Source of the DNA: Candidatus Saccharimonadota bacterium
GTDB taxonomy: Bacteria > Patescibacteriota > Saccharimonadia > Saccharimonadales > Saccharimonadaceae
Direction: 5' to 3'
DNA length: 64,000 nt
Assembly: GCA_024699125.1 (NCBI GenBank)
Contig: JAILQE010000012.1
Coordinates: 62,001 to 126,000, forward strand
Shown: one piece after another, positions 61,656 through 64,000 of the stretch
Layout: each line of letters starts with the position of its first letter
Numbering within the stretch: position 1 is the stretch's first letter
Position numbers and translations under genes: made by a program
Notes under the pieces: generated by a model
Databases searched by the model: none
Seen by the model: the letters and a program-made list of their open reading frames with translations, nothing else
Told to the model about the DNA's origin: nothing

Positions 61656-62987
61656 TTATTCAGTGGTTTCAACCGGAGCGGTGCCACAGGTATAGCTGTT
61701 AGCTTCGTACAAATCTTGCATATCATCGCTCGTGATTGTGTCGATGACCTGCGTGGTTTCTACATCAAAGAATTTAAGAGTATCGTTCGTGAGGTCGAGC
61801 GCCGTGGCGTTATAAGTAATCTTGAGATCGCTACCACTACGCTTGTAGAGCGCGGAAACCGGATCTTCCGTGAGATTGAGCGCAGCGTAAGCTGCTTCAT
61901 GCTCGGTACTGAGCTTAGTGAAGGCGGCTTTTGCTGCATCGCTATCGTCGTAGGTAATTACCTGCTCGGACTTGATTTTTTCGAGGCCGTTCGTATCAAA
62001 AGTGAAATAGACTTTTGCGGTGGCGGCCACTGGCGTACCGAATGGTTCAAACTCACTTTCAAGATAGGTTTTCTCGCAAAGATAATCGCCCGGAGTATTG
62101 GTTGAAATTGGCGTGGTTGGCGCTGGCTCGGCTGGAGTTTCCGGTTTCTTGGACGACATCGCTGCAACAGCTGCAACAACGATCAAAAGCAAAACTACAA
62201 CAATTAGCCCAAGAATGATGAGGCGTTTTTTGTTACCACCTTTAAGTGGGGCCTGCGCGATTGGGCGCGAGTCTTGACTACTAAAGGAAACGTTACGAAT
62301 TTCGCGGTTCTTTTCCATTGCCTCAGCGAATGGATTCGTAAATTGCGGCTGCTCTGGTGGCATTGGCGGCATGGCTGGAGCGGCGTTTGGCATTGGTTGT
62401 GTATTCGGTTGTACATTTGGCGTTGGAGCCGTGTTTGGCGCTGGCTGCAAAACCGGGTTTTCACCACGCATGGCTGCATCAAGTGCTGCGCTCATTGCTG
62501 GGTTGATCGGCTGGGTTGGGGCCGATTGTGGAGCTGTTTGCTGAACTGGGCGCGGGATTGGTTGCGCCGATTGATTAGATTGCAAAACCGCTGGATTGAA
62601 TCTTGGTACTTGTGGAGCGGCCGAAGCTTGCGGTGCTGGAGTTTGCATCACTGCCGGACTCGGCATTAGTGCCGGGTTTGGTGTCGCTACTGGAGCTGAC
62701 ATTCTTGCTGGATTTGGCATTGGTGCTGGGTTTTGCACTGGTCTTTGAACTGGGGCTGCGTTAATTGGAGCCTGAGCAGGGGCCGGAGCTTGGCTAGCAC
62801 CAAAAACTGGCATTCCCGCCGGCTTAGCCGGAGCAGGTGTAGGCACTGGGGCGGTAACTGGAATAGGTGGCATTGTATCGGTAACTACCGGTTTTGGTAC
62901 CGGTGCCGGCTCGAAGGTTGGGATTTCTGGCATTGCGTCAAAAATCGGATCGTTTGAACTAGTAGAAGAATTAGTTGGCTCACCCAT
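61656..62987 (-). CDS. Pro/Ala/Gln-rich single-pass membrane protein, 443 residues
   Basis: Not recognised. Residues 1-260 are low-complexity and rich in Pro, Ala, Gln and Asn (NPAPMPNPARMSAPVATPNP) with no signal peptide, so this part is probably cytoplasmic. A membrane segment follows KGGNKKRL (about 262-285). The extracellular part of about 150 residues has two Cys (GDYLCEKTY, SYTCGTAP) that could pair. A TATAAT box lies 9 bp before the ATG. It stands between metG and a DUF2207-type gene. A scaffold or sensor role is possible, but nothing shows it. Confidence 0.8.
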   Translation of the reverse strand: MGEPTNSSTSSNDPIFDAMPEIPTFEPAPVPKPVVTDTMPPIPVTAPVPTPAPAKPAGMPVFGASQAPAPAQAPINAAPVQRPVQNPAPMPNPARMSAPVATPNPALMPSPAVMQTPAPQASAAPQVPRFNPAVLQSNQSAQPIPRPVQQTAPQSAPTQPINPAMSAALDAAMRGENPVLQPAPNTAPTPNVQPNTQPMPNAAPAMPPMPPEQPQFTNPFAEAMEKNREIRNVSFSSQDSRPIAQAPLKGGNKKRLIILGLIVVVLLLIVVAAVAAMSSKKPETPAEPAPTTPISTNTPGDYLCEKTYLESEFEPFGTPVAATAKVYFTFDTNGLEKIKSEQVITYDDSDAAKAAFTKLSTEHEAAYAALNLTEDPVSALYKRSGSDLKITYNATALDLTNDTLKFFDVETTQVIDTITSDDMQDLYEANSYTCGTAPVETTE

Positions 62988-62996
62988 AATGCTTTT

Positions 62997-63002
62997 ATTA
63001 TA
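62997..63002 (-). promoter_or_regulatory. Leaderless-type promoter, Pro-rich membrane protein
   Basis: TATAAT on the minus strand, 9 bp before the ATG at 62987, no ribosome-binding site. Confidence 0.5.
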
Positions 63003-63029
63003 GTCCTTATGTTTTTATTTGGCAATACT

Positions 63030-64000
63030 TTAGCGACCGCCGCCACCTCCGCCGCCGCCTCCGCCGCCGGAGAAACCGCCACCACCGCCACCAGATGACC
63101 CGGAGCTACTATATGATGTGGATGAAGTCGAGATTGACGAAACACTATTAATAATGCTGGTAAAATTACTGATCGATGATACGGCCGCAATGTTAGTAGT
63201 GTACCAATTTGGCGTTTCGATTTCGTTGATTTCGGCATAATGCTGGAGCTCTTTCATCCAGCTTTTTTCGAGGCCAAACAGCGCCGCATACGGCAACAAT
63301 TTTTCGTAAAGTTTAACAATGCCTTCTGGCGAAGTGTCGGCTCCTTTCACGCTTTGCAAAAACTCAATGCGATCTTTTTCGGCCATTTTAATGTAGAGCT
63401 TGAGGCCATCCATGTAGCGCGACATTTGAAGGCCCAGCTCAGTGCGTTTTTCGTATTTAGCAATCGCATTATTAACAATGCCGCGGATGATGGCGCTCAC
63501 GATAAAGATTACAATACTAACAAGCACGACTTCTGCAAACGCCACAACAATTTTACCGCTTGGAGTGAGCACGACCTCATCACTAAAAGTGCCAGTAAGA
63601 ATACTAAATACCGCGAACATCGTAACCGGTGCCGACGCGAACACAAAGACTAAAAGTAGCATCAAGATACCGCCAAAATTCCCGGCTTTTACTTTTTTGG
63701 TTGGCTCGAATAGGCCGTCCGTTTTGGCTTTGGTTGAGCCATAGGTGCGCAGAGTTCTGCCGAGCGACACCAAGGTCGAGGTAGCAGTGCGCCTTTTAAG
63801 CTCGATGTCTTTATCTAGGCTTGGATCTGGGCCGCCGTTCAAAATTTTAAGCAAGGTTTTTTCGTCGGTCTCAAGGTTTGCGAGATATTTTGGATGAATC
63901 TTCCAACCGATTTTGCCGGTTAGCCAGTTCTTTTCGCCTTTCACTAATTCGATGCGGCCATCCACAATCATTTTCAAAAGCAGCGCCGTATTTGCGCTTC
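63030..64000 (-). CDS. DUF2207-type membrane protein, C-terminal part (5' end beyond window)
   Basis: The frame is open to the window end (SANTALLLKMIVDGRIELVK at its upstream end), so the apparent internal start at 63977 is not the true one. What is visible fits the C-terminal half of DUF2207 family proteins: a winged-helix-like cytoplasmic part, two membrane segments (LMLLLVFVFASAPVTMFAVF and VVAFAEVVLVSIVIFIVSAI), the LLPYAALFGLEKSWMKEL motif, and a Ser-rich then Gly-rich tail ending in a long poly-Gly run. The family's role is unknown. The usual N-terminal signal peptide and DUF2207 domain would lie outside the window. Confidence 0.82.
   Translation of the reverse strand, partial: SANTALLLKMIVDGRIELVKGEKNWLTGKIGWKIHPKYLANLETDEKTLLKILNGGPDPSLDKDIELKRRTATSTLVSLGRTLRTYGSTKAKTDGLFEPTKKVKAGNFGGILMLLLVFVFASAPVTMFAVFSILTGTFSDEVVLTPSGKIVVAFAEVVLVSIVIFIVSAIIRGIVNNAIAKYEKRTELGLQMSRYMDGLKLYIKMAEKDRIEFLQSVKGADTSPEGIVKLYEKLLPYAALFGLEKSWMKELQHYAEINEIETPNWYTTNIAAVSSISNFTSIINSVSSISTSSTSYSSSGSSGGGGGGFSGGGGGGGGGGGR

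Noticed and set aside
1..64000. Alternative genetic code with TGA read as glycine
   Set aside because: TGA ends at least one well-defined gene (17425-17427, ATGA overlap), and conserved proteins need no TGA read-through.

Overview
This window looks like a chromosomal segment of a Candidatus Saccharibacteria (TM7/Patescibacteria, CPR) genome. The taxonomic call is an inference. It rests on small single-copy housekeeping genes with lineage-type tails, many leaderless genes, very large cysteine- or repeat-rich surface proteins of the kind these epibionts carry, Pro/Thr-linker envelope proteins, and the absence of any amino-acid or nucleotide biosynthesis gene. TGA serves as a stop codon (for example at 17425-17427), so the genetic code looks standard and not the Gracilibacteria code. 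No rRNA, confident tRNA, insertion sequence, prophage or CRISPR array was found.

Layout. 1-9424 (minus strand): secY (cut by the window edge), rpoC, rpoB with a consensus promoter and long leader, and a KH-domain protein. 9487-18855 (minus): a tight envelope-glycopolymer locus. It holds an initiating phosphoglycosyltransferase fused to a GT2, a 1169-residue fusion (glycerophosphotransferase-like, O-antigen ligase/polymerase-like and GT2), LicD, a TagD-like cytidylyltransferase, a Wzx-like flippase and a LytR-CpsA-Psr ligase. Together these could start, extend, decorate, export and attach one surface polymer. 18947-24980: rpsP, four small unknown proteins with strong signals, a YgjV-like membrane protein with an extra C-terminal domain, then rnc, NUDIX, nusB and rpmF. 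25072-32553: a giant (about 2.5 kaa) InlB/BspA-type adhesin with a large inverted repeat upstream. 32753-46079: a histidine phosphatase, leuS, a structured non-coding region (35656-36480), a SpoU methyltransferase, a GT4, glutaredoxin, a CtpA protease, a coiled-coil CHAP hydrolase with ftsX/ftsE (a division-linked wall hydrolase set), and pheST. 46129-64000: a 1891-residue Cys-repeat secreted protein, three Pro/Thr-linker envelope proteins, a 1287-residue polytopic protein, a small tail-anchored protein, an unusual aquaporin, metG, a Pro-rich single-pass protein and a DUF2207-type protein cut by the window end.

The most notable points are these. The RNA polymerase beta' subunit has lost both zinc-binding cysteine clusters, and bL32 has lost its zinc ribbon too. 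A -10 box lies 6-9 bp from the start codon in over a dozen genes that lack a ribosome-binding site (leaderless mRNAs). There are two fused glycopolymer enzymes. A 31-33 bp inverted repeat that could be invertible or an operator sits upstream of the giant adhesin. An unassigned structured RNA locus has a perfect promoter, strong terminators, anti-Shine-Dalgarno motifs and a 12-nt match to the 16S 530 loop. The three Pro/Thr-linker paralogues include two with the same palindrome in their leaders.
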